From assembly GCA_020002185.1 (NCBI GenBank), contig CM034543.1, forward strand, positions 1,224,180-1,288,179: a stretch of 64,000 bases of DNA. The letters are read 5' to 3'. The DNA comes from Paraescarpia echinospica (Eukaryota; Annelida; Polychaeta; Sabellida; Siboglinidae). A model generated the notes under the pieces. That model had not been told where the DNA came from, did no database searches, and saw nothing but the letters and a program-made list of their open reading frames with translations. A program made the position numbers and the translations under genes. Shown in pieces: positions 1 to 10,924 of this stretch (its first letter is position 1; each line of letters opens with the position of its first letter).

Positions 1-1457
1 ACCTGGAGTGGATGGTATTCCACCCAAACTACTAGTGGAAATTGTAGAACAAATTAGCATACCGCTTGCAACAGTTTTCAACTTGTCATTAGAAGAGGGA
101 GTGGTTCCTTTAGAATGGAAAGAAGCAAACATTATACCGTTATTTAAAAAAAGGTTCGAGAAACAAGTCAAATAATTATAGACCAGTTAGTTTAACATCG
201 GTGATTTGTAAATTATTAGAAACACTAATTAAAGATCACATGGTGGATTTTCTTGTTAAACATAACTTGATAAACCCATCTCAACATGGGTGTCTAAAAG
301 CGAGGTCATGCTTAACAAATATGTTATGTTTTTTGGAAGATATCACTAAGTGGGTAGATGATGGATCACCAGTAGATATCATCTACTTAGATTTTCAAAA
401 AGCTTTCGACAAAGTGCCACATCAGAGATTACTGCTTAAACTAAAAGCCCATGGCATAGGAAATGGTATAATTAACTTGATAGAAAAATGGCTGATTGAC
501 AGAAGACAACGGGTAGTTGTTGATGGGGAGGCTTCAAACTGGAAATCAGTTTTGAGTGGGGTTCCACAGGGATCAGTACTGGGACCTATATTATTCTTAA
601 TATATATAAACGATTTGGACGATGATATAGCTAGCAAGGTGTTGAAATTTGCAGATGATACAAAAGTGTTTAGAAGGATTGAAAGTGATGGTGATAGACA
701 ACATTTACAAGATGATCTTGACAGGTTGATCAAATGGTCTGAAAAGTGGCAAATGTTGTTCAATTTTGGGAAATGTAAATGCCTCCACACAGGATATGGG
801 AACGAATATGTAGAATATACAATGGGGGGAACTGTACTAAGTACTACTGTAAAAGAAAGAGACTTAGGGCTGACAATTAGTGCTGACATGAAGGTTTCAG
901 AGCAGTGTGGAATTGCAGCTTCAAAGGGAAATCAAATCCTTGGATTGATTAGGCGAAATATAGCATATAAAGAAAAAGAACTAATAATACCGCTGTACAA
1001 AACAATAGTTAGGCCTCATTTAGAATATTGCATACAAGCGTGGAGGCCATACCGCAAGAAGGACATAGATATGCTAGAAAGAGTACAGAGGAGAGCGACT
1101 AAAATGATACAAAAACTGAGGGATCTTAGTTATGAAAAACGCTTAAAAGAATGTGGTTTAACAACACTAGAGACCAGGAGATTGAGAGGAGATCAGATAG
1201 AAGTGTTTAAAATATTGAATGGTTATGAAAATATTGATAGAAATATGTTTTTTTCAGTTAAGAAATATAGAAAGACTAGAGGACATGAAGTTACATTAGT
1301 AAAGGAGCAGTGTAGATTAGACGTGAGAAAGTTCTCATTTTCACAAAGGACTGTGAATGAATGGAACAGATTATCTGATGATTGTGTGGGTGCTAGTAGT
1401 GTGAATATGTTTAAAAATAAAATCGACACATACCTCAGAAGGGCTGGATATATGTAG
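1..1457 (+). pseudogene. CR1 ORF2 reverse transcriptase (C-terminal part, frameshifted)
   Basis: The frame encodes the reverse transcriptase that copies the element RNA at a nicked target. Motif A (YLDFQKAFDKVPH), motif B (SGVPQGSVLGP) and motif C (KFADDTKVFRR) are all intact. They are followed by the thumb and C-terminal domain ending in YLRRAGYM. The frame breaks near 150, where an A-run has 7 A against 6 in the intact copy at 39432. From 201 to the stop the frame is open. The element is probably dead because of the break, although all visible catalytic residues are kept. Confidence 0.9.
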
Positions 1458-1505
1458 ATAAAATGGTTGGACTCTAGATAAGCCAAAGGGCTTCCTTGTT
1501 CACCT

Positions 1506-1533
1506 GCCATCTAGAGTTAATTCTCTGGATGGC
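1506..1533 (+). other. CR1 3'-terminal stem-loop (copy A)
   Basis: GCCATC at 1506-1511 pairs with GATGGC at 1528-1533. TAGAG pairs with CTCTG inside it (one T-G wobble), around the loop TTAATT. Other CR1 copies keep the stem with compensatory bases (ACC/GGT instead of ATC/GAT). By analogy with 3' stem-loops of other LINEs, this is probably the structure read by the reverse transcriptase at the start of target-primed reverse transcription. Confidence 0.7.
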
Positions 1534-1555
1534 AATCTTGTTAAATCTTGTCTAA

Positions 1556-1861
1556 ATTGTGTAGAATTTCTCTACACAACAATCCCACATAACAAAATTC
1601 CAAGGGACAAATGTGAATTAAATCCTGCAATACAATATTTAATTTTACTTCTCATTAAATGTATTAACAGTTAGTTATCAACTAATATCTGATTTAAAGT
1701 TAATAGGTATTTTTTGAAGTTAATTGGCAATTTAATTGAAGTGTTGATTAATTGAAAAAATTGGGAGGTTAAATTAATATAATTGACCTGATAAATATTA
1801 GAGAGTAATTTAATGTAAATGTATTGGACTTTTTAGTTAAATGTAACTTGAATAGCTACGC
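1556..1861. other. AT-rich spacer, no gene seen
   Basis: This is AT-rich DNA between the CR1 tail and the minisatellite. No open frame, RNA gene or repeat is visible. An identical stretch follows the second CR1 copy at 22541-22846. Confidence 0.6.
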
Positions 1862-2580
1862 CATGATGTGGGGGTCAATGATCCTGCGCTATGCTGTTGA
1901 GGTTAATGATCATGCGCCACGCTGCTGGGGGAAATGATCCTGCTCCATGCTGTTGGGGGAAATGATCCTGGTCCATGCTGCTGGGGGAAATGATCCTGCT
2001 CCATGCTGTTGGGGGCAATGATCCTGCGCCATGCCGCTGGGGGCAATGATCCTGCTCCATGCTGCTGGGGGAAATTATCCTGCTCCATGCTGTTGGGGGC
2101 AATGATCCTGCTCCATGTTGTTGGGGTCAATGATCCTACGCCATGTTGTTGGGATCAATGATCCTGCGCCATGCTGTTGGTGGCAATGATCCTGCTCCAT
2201 GCTGTTGGGGCAATGATCCTGCTCCATGCTGTTGGGGGCAATGATCCTGCGCCATGCTGTTGGGGACAATAATCCTGCTCCATGCTGTGGCGGACAATGT
2301 TTCTGCGCCATGCTGTTGGGGTCAATGATCCGGCGCCATGCTATTGGGGACAATAATCCTGCTCCATGCTGTGGCGGGCAATGTTCCTGCGCCATGCTAT
2401 TGGGATCAATGATCCTGCGCCATGCTGTTGGGGACAATAATCGTGCTCCATGCTGTGGCGGACAATGTTCCTGCGCCATGCATGCGTCATGCTGTTGGGG
2501 ACAATCATCCTGCACCATGCTGTGGAGGAAAATCATCCTGCACCATGCTGTGGGGGACAACGATTCTGCGCCATGCTCGA
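1862..2580. repeat. 27-29 bp minisatellite
   Basis: About 25 imperfect tandem copies of a unit like CAATGATCCTGCTCCATGCT plus GTTGGGGG. Variants exchange GCTCC/GCGCC and GTTGGGG/GTGGCGG. Units with ATCCTGC and with GTTCCTGC alternate in the second half, giving a weak two-unit period. Open frames on both strands here are by-products of the repeat. The same array is at 22847-23565. Confidence 0.95.
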
Positions 2581-3099
2581 ATCGGTTGTGAGCGTCAGAA
2601 GTGTAGGCCTAATATTAATCCTGCTAAACATTTATGTGTGAATTGTTTCAATATAAATTAGAATGGTTTATAATGGTTTGCGTAATAATAATCGTGAACA
2701 AGGACGAACAAGAATCATAATTAGAGTAAAGGACGCTCTAGCGGTTATGAAATGCCACTCATAACTGATTAAATAATACGAGTCATTCTGAAAGACATCC
2801 GGGTATTCAGGTGCACTGGGACACGCCACCAAGCTATTGTGAGGGTGACAAACAGTGGCGTCACACCGCGGAGCTTGTATAATCAACGCTATGACAATAC
2901 CTGCTCCAGATGTCAGGATGTGCTGCAAAAGCACACACGCCCATGTAGGCCTATGCATTCATACGGCAAGGTAGCATAGCCAAAGGTCCGACATTTCAAA
3001 TGTCCTAACACCGACTTAGGCGCAGAAGACGATATCTTAAAGTATACATTATGCAAAGTATACACAACTTAAACACCCGAGTAGTAGGGATCGTGGAGT
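2581..3099. other. Non-coding spacer
   Basis: No convincing gene is seen. The stretch is duplicated at 23566-24073, where an 11-base segment around 2849 is absent. Confidence 0.55.
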
Positions 3100-3584
3100 C
3101 TCGTGAGACCATGGATCTGCGCCCTGGTGCCTGCTGCATTTGTCAGTGCTCTCTGCTCTGATTTTAGACTAGCCCTTTTTCCTTCGGCTGCAGCTTTCTT
3201 CCGCAAGCTTGCGGAGGCTCCTCTCTCCTCTTTTGAATCCCCTGCATAGTTCCTGTCTCAGTATGGATCGGTCTCCAGCAAGCTCCTACCAGTTGTCAAC
3301 ATCCATGTCTAGTGCTTACAAGTATCGCTTGCATACGTCCTTGAAGCGCAGATGGGAACGTCCTGCAGCTCTCTTTCCAGTGGTCAGCTCTCCGTAGAAG
3401 ATGTCTTTTGGGAGTCTTCCACCAGGCGTTGCCTGCGCAGGGTCATCACAGGCTGGCGCGTGAGAGGACGTCTGCGTCGGGGAGTCGGTCCTTTCAGGAG
3501 ATCCCGAGGCTACGCCGCAGGCAGCGCATGTGAAATGCGTTCAGTCGATTCTCCTGAGTGGAGAATAGTATCCAGGACTCACTG
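3100..3584 (-). mobile_element. LINE scrap, reverse transcriptase C-terminus (non-CR1)
   Basis: Read on the minus strand, this DNA encodes words typical of the C-terminal end of a second LINE family: RLNAFHMRCLRRSLG, then DIFYGELTTGKRAAGR, then LRFKDVCKRY, and a terminal basic tract RSLRKLAEESCSRRK. A stretch between the first two words is missing or scrambled, and stops interrupt the frame. The fragment abuts the decayed CR1 at 3585. It is repeated at 24074-24558. The clade is not certain; the C-terminal words resemble RTE or Jockey-like polymerases. Confidence 0.7.
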
Positions 3585-5755
3585 GATAAGAAACGATGGA
3601 GAAGAAACTTTAACAAAGGCAAATATAAACAGATGAGAACATATTTATTTAGCACAAATAGATTGGACTAACTTAATGAAGAACCAGACAGCAACAGAAT
3701 GTTGGACCAATTTGAAATATGATATTGAGGGCATTATTGAAAGATTTGTTCCCCTAAAATAGGGGAAACGATCTAGGAAGAAACAGCTATCAAAAGACGC
3801 TATACGAAACATTGCTTACAGACAAATTATGTGGAGAGTTTACAGAAACACAGGAAATATAGAAAACTATAATAACTACAAAGAGGCCCTTGACCTTGCT
3901 ACAACCGAAATTAGAAAACCCAAACGAACTTTTGAGCAAAAATTGGCGAATTATATAAAAATTATACCAAGAGTTTCTACGCTTGTGTAAGGGGTAAACA
4001 GAAGGTTTCAGATAACAGCGCAGGAAACGTAATATCTGATGGGTTTCAAATTGTAGAGGCCCTAAACGAGTATTTCAGCTGTGTTTACCACAGAAGATAT
4101 AAGTCTACTGCCATTACCAGTTACTAAATTTGAGGGAGGTGAATCAAATCAATTAGGGCAGTTGTTTGTTACTCCTGAAATGATATCAAAGAAAATTAAG
4201 ATGATGAAAGAAAACAAATCACCTGAAGTTGAAGGGATACCACCACAACTGCTTAAGGAAATTGTAGACCAAATGAGTACACCACTTGCTATATTCTTTA
4301 ACTCGTCACTTAAAGAGGGAATCGTTCCACTAGAATGAACAGAAGCAAACATTACACCATTATTTAAAAAGGGATCGAGGAGCAAGACAGATAATTACAG
4401 ACCAGTGAGGTTAACATCAGTTTTATGCAAATTATTAGAAACGCTTATTAGAGACCACATGGTGGAATTCCTTGTAAAACACAAATTAATAAATTAATCT
4501 CAACATAGGTTCCTAAAAGCTAGGTCTCGTCTAACCAATCTCTTATGTTTTTTAGAAGAAATTACAAAGTGGGTAGATGATGGGTCACCAGTGGATGTTG
4601 TCTACTTAGATTTTCAGAAAGAATTTGATATAGTGCCACACAAAGATTGTTACTTAAACTAAAAGCCCATGGTATAGGGGGTGGTGTGATCAGTTGGATA
4701 CAAACATGGTTGACAGACAGAAGACAGAGAGTAATAGTAGAGAGGGAGATTTCAAACTGGAAACCAGTTTTTAATGGAGTGTTGGGACCGATATTATTCT
4801 TGATATAAATAAATGATTTGGATGATGACGTATCACGCAAAGTATTGAAATTCGCAGACGATACAAAAGAGTTCAGAACAGTTAAAACAAATGCAGGTAA
4901 ACACACTTTATAAGATGATCTATCCAAATTGGTCAAACGGTCTGAAATGTTAATGTTATTCAATTTTGGGAAGTGTAAATGCATCCACATAGGACATGGA
5001 AGTGTGAACAAAGAATACATAATGGGGTATACTATATTAGGTAAAACTGTAACAAAAAAGGACTTAGGAGCAACAGTTAGTGCTGACATGAAAGTTTCAG
5101 AGCAATGCTGCTTCAAAGGGTAACCAAATACTAGGGCTAATTAGGAGAAATATCACATATAAGGAGAAACAGCTAATTGTATCACTGTACAAAGCAATAG
5201 TTAGGCCACTTTTGGAATATTGTATATAAGCATGGAGGCTACATCGTAAGAAGGACATATATAAGACAAAAAGAGTACAACGAAGAGCAACTAAGCTGAT
5301 TCCTGAACTGAAAGATCTTGGTTATGAAAGACCCGTATTAGAATGTGGGTTGACAACATTAGAGACTAGGAGACTAAGAAGAGACCAAATAGAAGTTTTT
5401 AAGATATTGTATGGTTATGATGATATTGATATAACTATTTTCTTCAAACTGAAAGAAGGCAGTATAACCAGAGGGCACAATGCAGCATTAGTCAAGGAAC
5501 ACTGTAGGTTGGATATGAGAAAGTACTCATTCTCTCAGAGGACAATACATTACTGGAACACATTATCTGATGATTGTGGTAATGCTAGCAGTGTTACTAC
5601 GTTCAACAATAAAATTGACAGCTATCTGGCGAGGGCGGGTTATGCGTAGGTGGAAAATTGTTGGACGGACTCTCAATAAGCCTAAGGCTTCCTTGTCCGC
5701 ATGCCGAATGGAGCTGATAGCTCTGGACGGCAATCTTGTTAAATCTCGTCCATGT
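3585..5755 (+). mobile_element. Old decayed CR1 relative, 5'-truncated
   Basis: This is a CR1 ORF2 copy much more decayed than the others, with many stops and frameshifts. It begins in the linker after the endonuclease (NFNKGKYKQMR) and continues through the reverse transcriptase. Motif A is degraded to YLDFQKEFDIVPH and motif C to KFADDTKEFR. The C-terminus ends in YLARAGYA at 5649. The 3' UTR keeps the AAGCC/GGCTT hairpin and the terminal stem in a different sequence (GCCG/CGGC with GGAGCT/AGCTCT, 5703-5731), then the AATCTTGTTA tail. It is an older subfamily than the neighbouring copies. Confidence 0.88.
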
Positions 5756-6599
5756 GTCCATGTCCATTATGTAAACAAGTCAGACGACTGTTTTTTTGGG
5801 GGGCACGACAGAGTTTATTGAATTGGTCAATTTTAAGCTCCCAGAGGGATACTCAACGTTCTGTAACATATAAGCATATAATGTTACAACTGGATAGTAA
5901 TCGTGTATCTATCAACAATAACAAATTAACAGCAATACATAAACAATCCCAATACATTCACGTCACCTTCTGCACTATGTAATTACACACCTATTATTAT
6001 AGGACAATGTTCGCATATGTATGTTAAACCTTTTATAGACCTAGTATTACACAGACAACGGAATTACAGCCCTCCTATTGTAGGACATGATGCAGACAGT
6101 ATACACACATGTCTAGTATTACACACAATGGATTGATATAGTACACACCAGTGAATTCGAGATGACAATCAACTGCACGTACGCAGCGCGCCAAATGTGA
6201 CCAAACCGCAACTCTGTAATTAGACAATCGTCGTCGTATTACTAGCATCTGTCTATGCAGTTACATTAGTTATTTTACAATACCGAACTACCCAGTATAT
6301 AGAACCGCCACGCCCTTATAGTCCCCATCTAAAGTGGAAACATGACACGTTTCATAAATGTAACGTTGCGTATCATTCTAATGTATCACATAATAATATT
6401 AATCCAATACAATGCAATGATTAATCCGCCACTACATATAACGCATAAATATAACAAAACTAACTTAGTAGGTCGTAGGTATGAACGAACCACTACTGAG
6501 CCCAGAGACTCTACAAGTGTGTATGTGGGTGTGTGTCTGTCACTGGCCCAGGGCAAACTGCGCCTGATAACGTAGCTGACCGGTCTAGCTCGACTAGCA
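5756..6599. other. Non-coding spacer
   Basis: AT-rich DNA with no convincing gene. A short semi-repeated text (attacacacctattattataggaca, then attacagccctcctattgtagga) is visible at 5973-6090. Duplicated at 26748-27591. Confidence 0.5.
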
Positions 6600-7055
6600 G
6601 TGGTAAGATCACATTTAAATTTTCCATAGGCGGCCATTATAACGTTTCCTTCATTTCCTGAAAAAATTATTTTTCGATTTTCTTGAAAATTTCACAGCAT
6701 ATTTAACCTCCATTGACACAAGTGCTGTGGAAAACTCGTGAAATTCTCATACCTCATTTTTCAGAAAAATCCACCCAAACCTGACACCCCTAAATTTCGC
6801 CCCAATATGGTGACGGATCTTGAAATATTGGTGCGTGCTGCAAAATAGCCACTGTGCGAATACGCAAGCGACTAGAGTATATGTATTGCTACCTCGTGAA
6901 AGATCTAATGCAGTAGTACATTCAGTATTCACTGGACTAACATGTGCCATGTCAAAGTGCTCGAAAAAAATTCACACATCACACCAAAACGGTATTTTAA
7001 AAGGCACTCTTTCGGTCGGTAATGGCGGACGAATCCTTAATGTGGTCTTACCCCA
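6600..7055. mobile_element. MITE, ~455 bp, TIR ending TGGTCTTACCCC
   Basis: The element starts with GTGGTAAGATCACATTT and ends with TAATGTGGTCTTACCCC, which are imperfect inverted repeats. It is flanked by AGCA at 6596-6599 and 7056-7059, a possible 4-base target duplication. A reverse-oriented relative at 42381-42809 has better preserved inverted ends and a TTCT duplication. Inside is the family word TTTTCCATAGGCGGCCAT. It has no coding capacity, so it must have used a transposase from elsewhere. Confidence 0.7.
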
Positions 7056-7315
7056 AGCAGGGTGTGGCCTCTACCCCCTAGTGGCCTCTGGTGAATTAAC
7101 ATTGACTTAAGTACTAGAATATCCACCAGGGTTACAATTAGATGACGTTAGTCCACTAGATGGCGACACCGAAGCATATCCGTTTGATCAGCAGCTCTAC
7201 AATAACTAGACGCTATAGCTAATCACAATGTTAAAAACGCAAATTAATTTATATGAATTCGAAAGTCAATGTGACTTCGTTCTCTAATGTATCAATTCTA
7301 ACTATTATTCTCTGA

Positions 7316-7624
7316 CGAATTTTGCCAGTAATGAGAGGAAGGGGGCCAACATATAGAAACTGCAAGAGGATGGCGATCAAAGCACTAGTTGAGCAGATGT
7401 GTAAAGAAGAGAGGGTGAGATTCGTATATTTATGGGGATACTTTGTTGGGAGGGAAGATATGTACATGAGAGATGGCCTCCATCTAAGTGGAAAGGGGGC
7501 AGCAGTTTTCTCAGAGAACATGCTGCAATCTGTTGACAGTGGGACAGGTTGCATCTATTTAAACTAGATTCTCAGGGGATTCACAGAGAAGCCTGAAACT
7601 GCAGGCATAGATAAAGACAACAGA
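7316..7624 (+). mobile_element. CR1 fragment D1: end of ORF1 esterase
   Basis: This short CR1 piece covers the last ~80 codons of ORF1 (PVMRGRGPTYRNCKRM to the DGLHLSGKGAAVF block of the SGNH esterase). It runs through the ORF1 stop TAG at 7565-7567 and a few ORF2 codons. The sequence TTTAAAC at 7558-7564 directly precedes the stop. The piece stops at 7624, where a second CR1 begins inside its own ORF1, so the two abut head to tail. Confidence 0.85.
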
Positions 7625-8511
7625 AACCGGAGGAGCTACTCCGAGGCAGTGATTGAGGGGGCAAAGAGAAAAGAGAGAGTGTTTATGGGCGATTCAATTC
7701 TGAGAAAAACAGACAAGACTATATGCGAGGGGAAGGACGTTGTTGTATGTCTACCGGGGGCTAGGATAGAGCATGTGACCGAAAGGGTAGAGAAGGTATT
7801 GGGGCATGGCAAGGGAGGGTCTATACTAGTACACGTTGGGACAAACAATGCAGACAAGGAGGGAACAACTGGTATAGTTCAGAAGTACAGACATCTAGTG
7901 AGGAAGCTAAAGAAGACAAGAGTGGAACAGGTTATTCTCTCAGGAATGTTCTCAGTAATGGGAGGAAGGGGGGCAAGATACAGAAACTGTAAGAGGATGG
8001 CGATCAACGCACTAGTTGAGCAGATGTGTGAGGAAGAGGGCGTGGGATCCATAGATTTATGGGGGTACTTTGTTGGGAGAGAAGATATGTACATGAGAGA
8101 TGGCCTCCATCTAAGTGGAAAGGGGGCAGCAGTATTCTCAGAGAATCTGCTGCGATCTGTTGACAGTGGGACAGGTTGCATCTATTTAAACTAAATTCGC
8201 AGGGGGGACTCGCAGAGAAGCCTGAAACTGGAGGCATAGATAAAGGCAGCAAAAATAATTCAGCAAAGAACAGTCTGGAAAACTGTTCTGAATCAGGATA
8301 TAAATCCGTTTGTTTAAATGCAAGGAGCATAGTAAACAAACGAAGTGAACTAAACATTATGGTAGAAGATATTGACCCTCACATAATAGGTATAACCGAA
8401 TCATGGGCCACCACTGATATATCAGATACTGAATTGGAACTAACAGGCTATGTAATGTTTAGGAAAGATAGAATAGGAAGAAAAGGAGGTGGAGTTATTT
8501 TATATGTTAAA
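7625..8511 (+). mobile_element. CR1 copy D2, 5'-truncated, cut by gap
   Basis: This CR1 begins within ORF1 and is open through the whole esterase domain to TAA at 8192-8194, with TTTAAAC at 8185-8191. ORF2 continues in the -1 frame through endonuclease motifs LNARSIVNK and GITESWATTD until the N gap at 8512. The same element, complete to its 3' end, is at 28636-31925. Confidence 0.92.
7649..8194 (+). pseudogene. CR1 ORF1, SGNH esterase domain (5'-truncated)
   Basis: The frame encodes the SGNH-hydrolase (esterase) domain known from CR1 ORF1 proteins. Block I is FMGDSILR (catalytic Ser), block III is HVGTNNADKEG (Gly-Thr-Asn) and block V is RDGLHLSGKG (Asp-x-x-His). The basic N-terminal region present in the full copy at 18829 is missing. 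The domain is intact apart from FSVMGG where other copies have LPVMGG. The role of the esterase in retrotransposition is not settled; membrane or lipid association has been proposed. Confidence 0.85.
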
Positions 8512-9511
8512 NNNNNNNNNNNNNNNNNNNNNNNNNNNNNNNNNNNNNNNNNNNNNNNNNNNNNNNNNNNNNNNNNNNNNNNNNNNNNNNNNNNNNNNNN
8601 NNNNNNNNNNNNNNNNNNNNNNNNNNNNNNNNNNNNNNNNNNNNNNNNNNNNNNNNNNNNNNNNNNNNNNNNNNNNNNNNNNNNNNNNNNNNNNNNNNNN
8701 NNNNNNNNNNNNNNNNNNNNNNNNNNNNNNNNNNNNNNNNNNNNNNNNNNNNNNNNNNNNNNNNNNNNNNNNNNNNNNNNNNNNNNNNNNNNNNNNNNNN
8801 NNNNNNNNNNNNNNNNNNNNNNNNNNNNNNNNNNNNNNNNNNNNNNNNNNNNNNNNNNNNNNNNNNNNNNNNNNNNNNNNNNNNNNNNNNNNNNNNNNNN
8901 NNNNNNNNNNNNNNNNNNNNNNNNNNNNNNNNNNNNNNNNNNNNNNNNNNNNNNNNNNNNNNNNNNNNNNNNNNNNNNNNNNNNNNNNNNNNNNNNNNNN
9001 NNNNNNNNNNNNNNNNNNNNNNNNNNNNNNNNNNNNNNNNNNNNNNNNNNNNNNNNNNNNNNNNNNNNNNNNNNNNNNNNNNNNNNNNNNNNNNNNNNNN
9101 NNNNNNNNNNNNNNNNNNNNNNNNNNNNNNNNNNNNNNNNNNNNNNNNNNNNNNNNNNNNNNNNNNNNNNNNNNNNNNNNNNNNNNNNNNNNNNNNNNNN
9201 NNNNNNNNNNNNNNNNNNNNNNNNNNNNNNNNNNNNNNNNNNNNNNNNNNNNNNNNNNNNNNNNNNNNNNNNNNNNNNNNNNNNNNNNNNNNNNNNNNNN
9301 NNNNNNNNNNNNNNNNNNNNNNNNNNNNNNNNNNNNNNNNNNNNNNNNNNNNNNNNNNNNNNNNNNNNNNNNNNNNNNNNNNNNNNNNNNNNNNNNNNNN
9401 NNNNNNNNNNNNNNNNNNNNNNNNNNNNNNNNNNNNNNNNNNNNNNNNNNNNNNNNNNNNNNNNNNNNNNNNNNNNNNNNNNNNNNNNNNNNNNNNNNNN
9501 NNNNNNNNNNN
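8512..9511. other. Assembly gap, exactly 1000 N
   Basis: The run of N is exactly 1000 bases, as is the second gap. This indicates a nominal size set by scaffolding and not a measured distance. The gap falls inside a repeated CR1. Confidence 0.98.
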
Positions 9512-9815
9512 ACCTTTGGAAATCCTACTATCTGCCCGTACATACGGGATACCATGGGGAGCTATCAAGTGGTGCAGTAAATACGGAGTGAAGGTCAAGC
9601 AAAGACAACACCAAATGATGAATGTTCAAAACTGCGCTATTCCGCAGACGTTGTGCAAGTACATTGTACATTGTACACTAGGCCATGTTATACATTTACA
9701 TGTGTACTGTATCCCCGTCAAAATGAGGCAAGGCAAAGAGTTGTAAAATGGTGGTCTAAGCGAGAGGTGAAGGTTGAAGGTCACTGTCAAAAGATGCATC
9801 AACCAGCATCGCCGT
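9512..9815 (-). repeat. Left inverted repeat of candidate foldback transposon
   Basis: The reverse complement of this stretch aligns collinearly with ~10925-11230. Shared words in order are GATGCATCTTTTGA, CATTTTGACGGGGATACA, ATAACATGGCC, CGTCTGCGGAATAGCGCAG and CACTTGATAGCT. The left boundary is lost in the gap. Together with the right-hand copy it brackets the decayed gene at 9840-10690. Confidence 0.75.
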
Positions 9816-9839
9816 CAAAAGATGCATCAACCAACATCA

Positions 9840-10690
9840 TCACGTTTGATGAGTATGCAGACACTTTCGTTCCGCACATCATGAAGCACTTAAATCACTC
9901 CAACAATATTGGCGTCGACCGGGACACGTACCTCGCCAGCAGGATCAAATAATCCACAAGAGAGAAGCGTGGTAACGGGATTCTGAGGAAAGTAACATTG
10001 GACAACAATGTGCCAATAAACTGGAAATACTTTCATCGCGATGTTACCAACATACACTAGCTATTTGCATTTCTCTCCATTAAGGTTGCAAAGTTCCACT
10101 ATCTAGGTTGAAAGGAAGTGTTTGACAGTTCAGACACCTCAGCCGTCGTCACTAGATGCAACTATGACATGCTACATCCAGTAAGACCTTGAAGAACTTG
10201 GCACGCAACTGTTGAGCCTTGTGCAAAATGCTTTGTGGAAAAGGGATTAAAGCAATGCATGATTCGCAATGTGTTTCCGATCGTTGGGAGTTAGGAGTTT
10301 GTGAAGTTTATAACCAGCTGCATACGTTTGGATAGGCTTTTGGACAGGCAATAACGTTATTCACCATAATGGCAACGGCATCCATCATGCTCTGGGAAAA
10401 TACCTATCACGTCATTGCCAGTTGTCAATAGCATGGGAAACCCAAATTTCATACCACGAAGGAACCACAGCATTCACACATCCATTTGGATCTGGATTTG
10501 CGACATTTCAACTCCTGGAACGAATCACCATTGCCCTCTGTAAATAGAGTTGCAGCATGCGTGGTGTCCATTATCGAGGCAATGAAAAAGATATCCTGTC
10601 AAAGAAATAATATCACTAAGATATTCCAATAACCCCGGATGATCTATAGCAGCATTCAGAGCGCATAGCGTAACAAGCTTTTATTTGGTT
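9840..10690 (+). pseudogene. Decayed member of a multicopy invertebrate family (no named function)
   Basis: The text reads as broken protein in several frames: FDEYADTFVPHIMKHL, STREKRGNGILRKV, PINWKYFHRDVTN, LFAFLSIKVAKF, KEVFDSSDTSAVVTRC, WIGFWTGNNVIHHNG and FATFQLLERITIALCK. I recognise this word order from large families of uncharacterised proteins in cnidarian, mollusc and echinoderm genomes. Those proteins also carry acidic words such as HEEADTR and TVDTDVVVL, which are lost here. Stops occur after DRDTYLASRIK and elsewhere, so the copy is dead. It lies between inverted repeats, which suggests that it was carried by a transposon. The recognition is from memory and no function is claimed. 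Confidence 0.6.
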
Positions 10691-10924
10691 GACGAGTCAA
10701 CTGGTTCATCAGCAGACGCCCAGTCCAGATGGCTGGGGGTGGACATAGGACGTGAAGAGGCTGTCATGTGCACAAGAATATATCAGTTAATTAATACAAA
10801 TATGTTGACACAAGATAGAGTTCAAAATGACATTCAAATTCAAACTTGGGGGTGGCATCCACCATCATCTATTATCTCATCCCATGGGTGATTCAAAAAT
10901 GCCGTAGAAGAATAACATCACCTA
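10691..10924. other. Spacer between relic gene and right repeat
   Basis: No further coding text can be read with confidence. It may hold the degraded C-terminus of the relic. Confidence 0.4.

Larger units (their letters stand above)
1..1555 (+). mobile_element. CR1 retrotransposon copy A, 3' half
   Basis: This is the 3' part of a CR1-clade non-LTR retrotransposon; its 5' part lies outside the window. It runs from the fingers region of the reverse transcriptase, through the ORF2 stop at 1455-1457, to a short 3' UTR. The UTR ends in the family's usual tail, two rough copies of AATCTTGTTA. The two hairpins of the CR1 3' end are present, an AAGCC/GGCTT stem near 1475-1490 and the terminal stem at 1506-1533. 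The sequence is nearly identical to the copies at 20990-22545 and 37412-40835. Confidence 0.92.
1..8511 (+). repeat. Duplicated block, copy 1
   Basis: This block matches 20990-29522 in the same order and orientation, with an offset that drifts from 20989 to 21011 through small indels. It contains the same CR1 pieces, minisatellite, LINE scrap, decayed CR1 and MITE. Visible differences include an 11-base insertion near 2849, an 18-base deletion near 4012 and a 19-base deletion near 7618. The block is cut on the left by the window and on the right by a 1000-N gap. A segmental duplication and an unpurged haplotype are both possible. Confidence 0.9.

Noticed and set aside
1223..1510. Minus-strand frames antisense to CR1 (also at 422, 22208, 30506 and elsewhere)
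   Set aside because: Shadow frames of the CR1 reading frames with no independent protein features.
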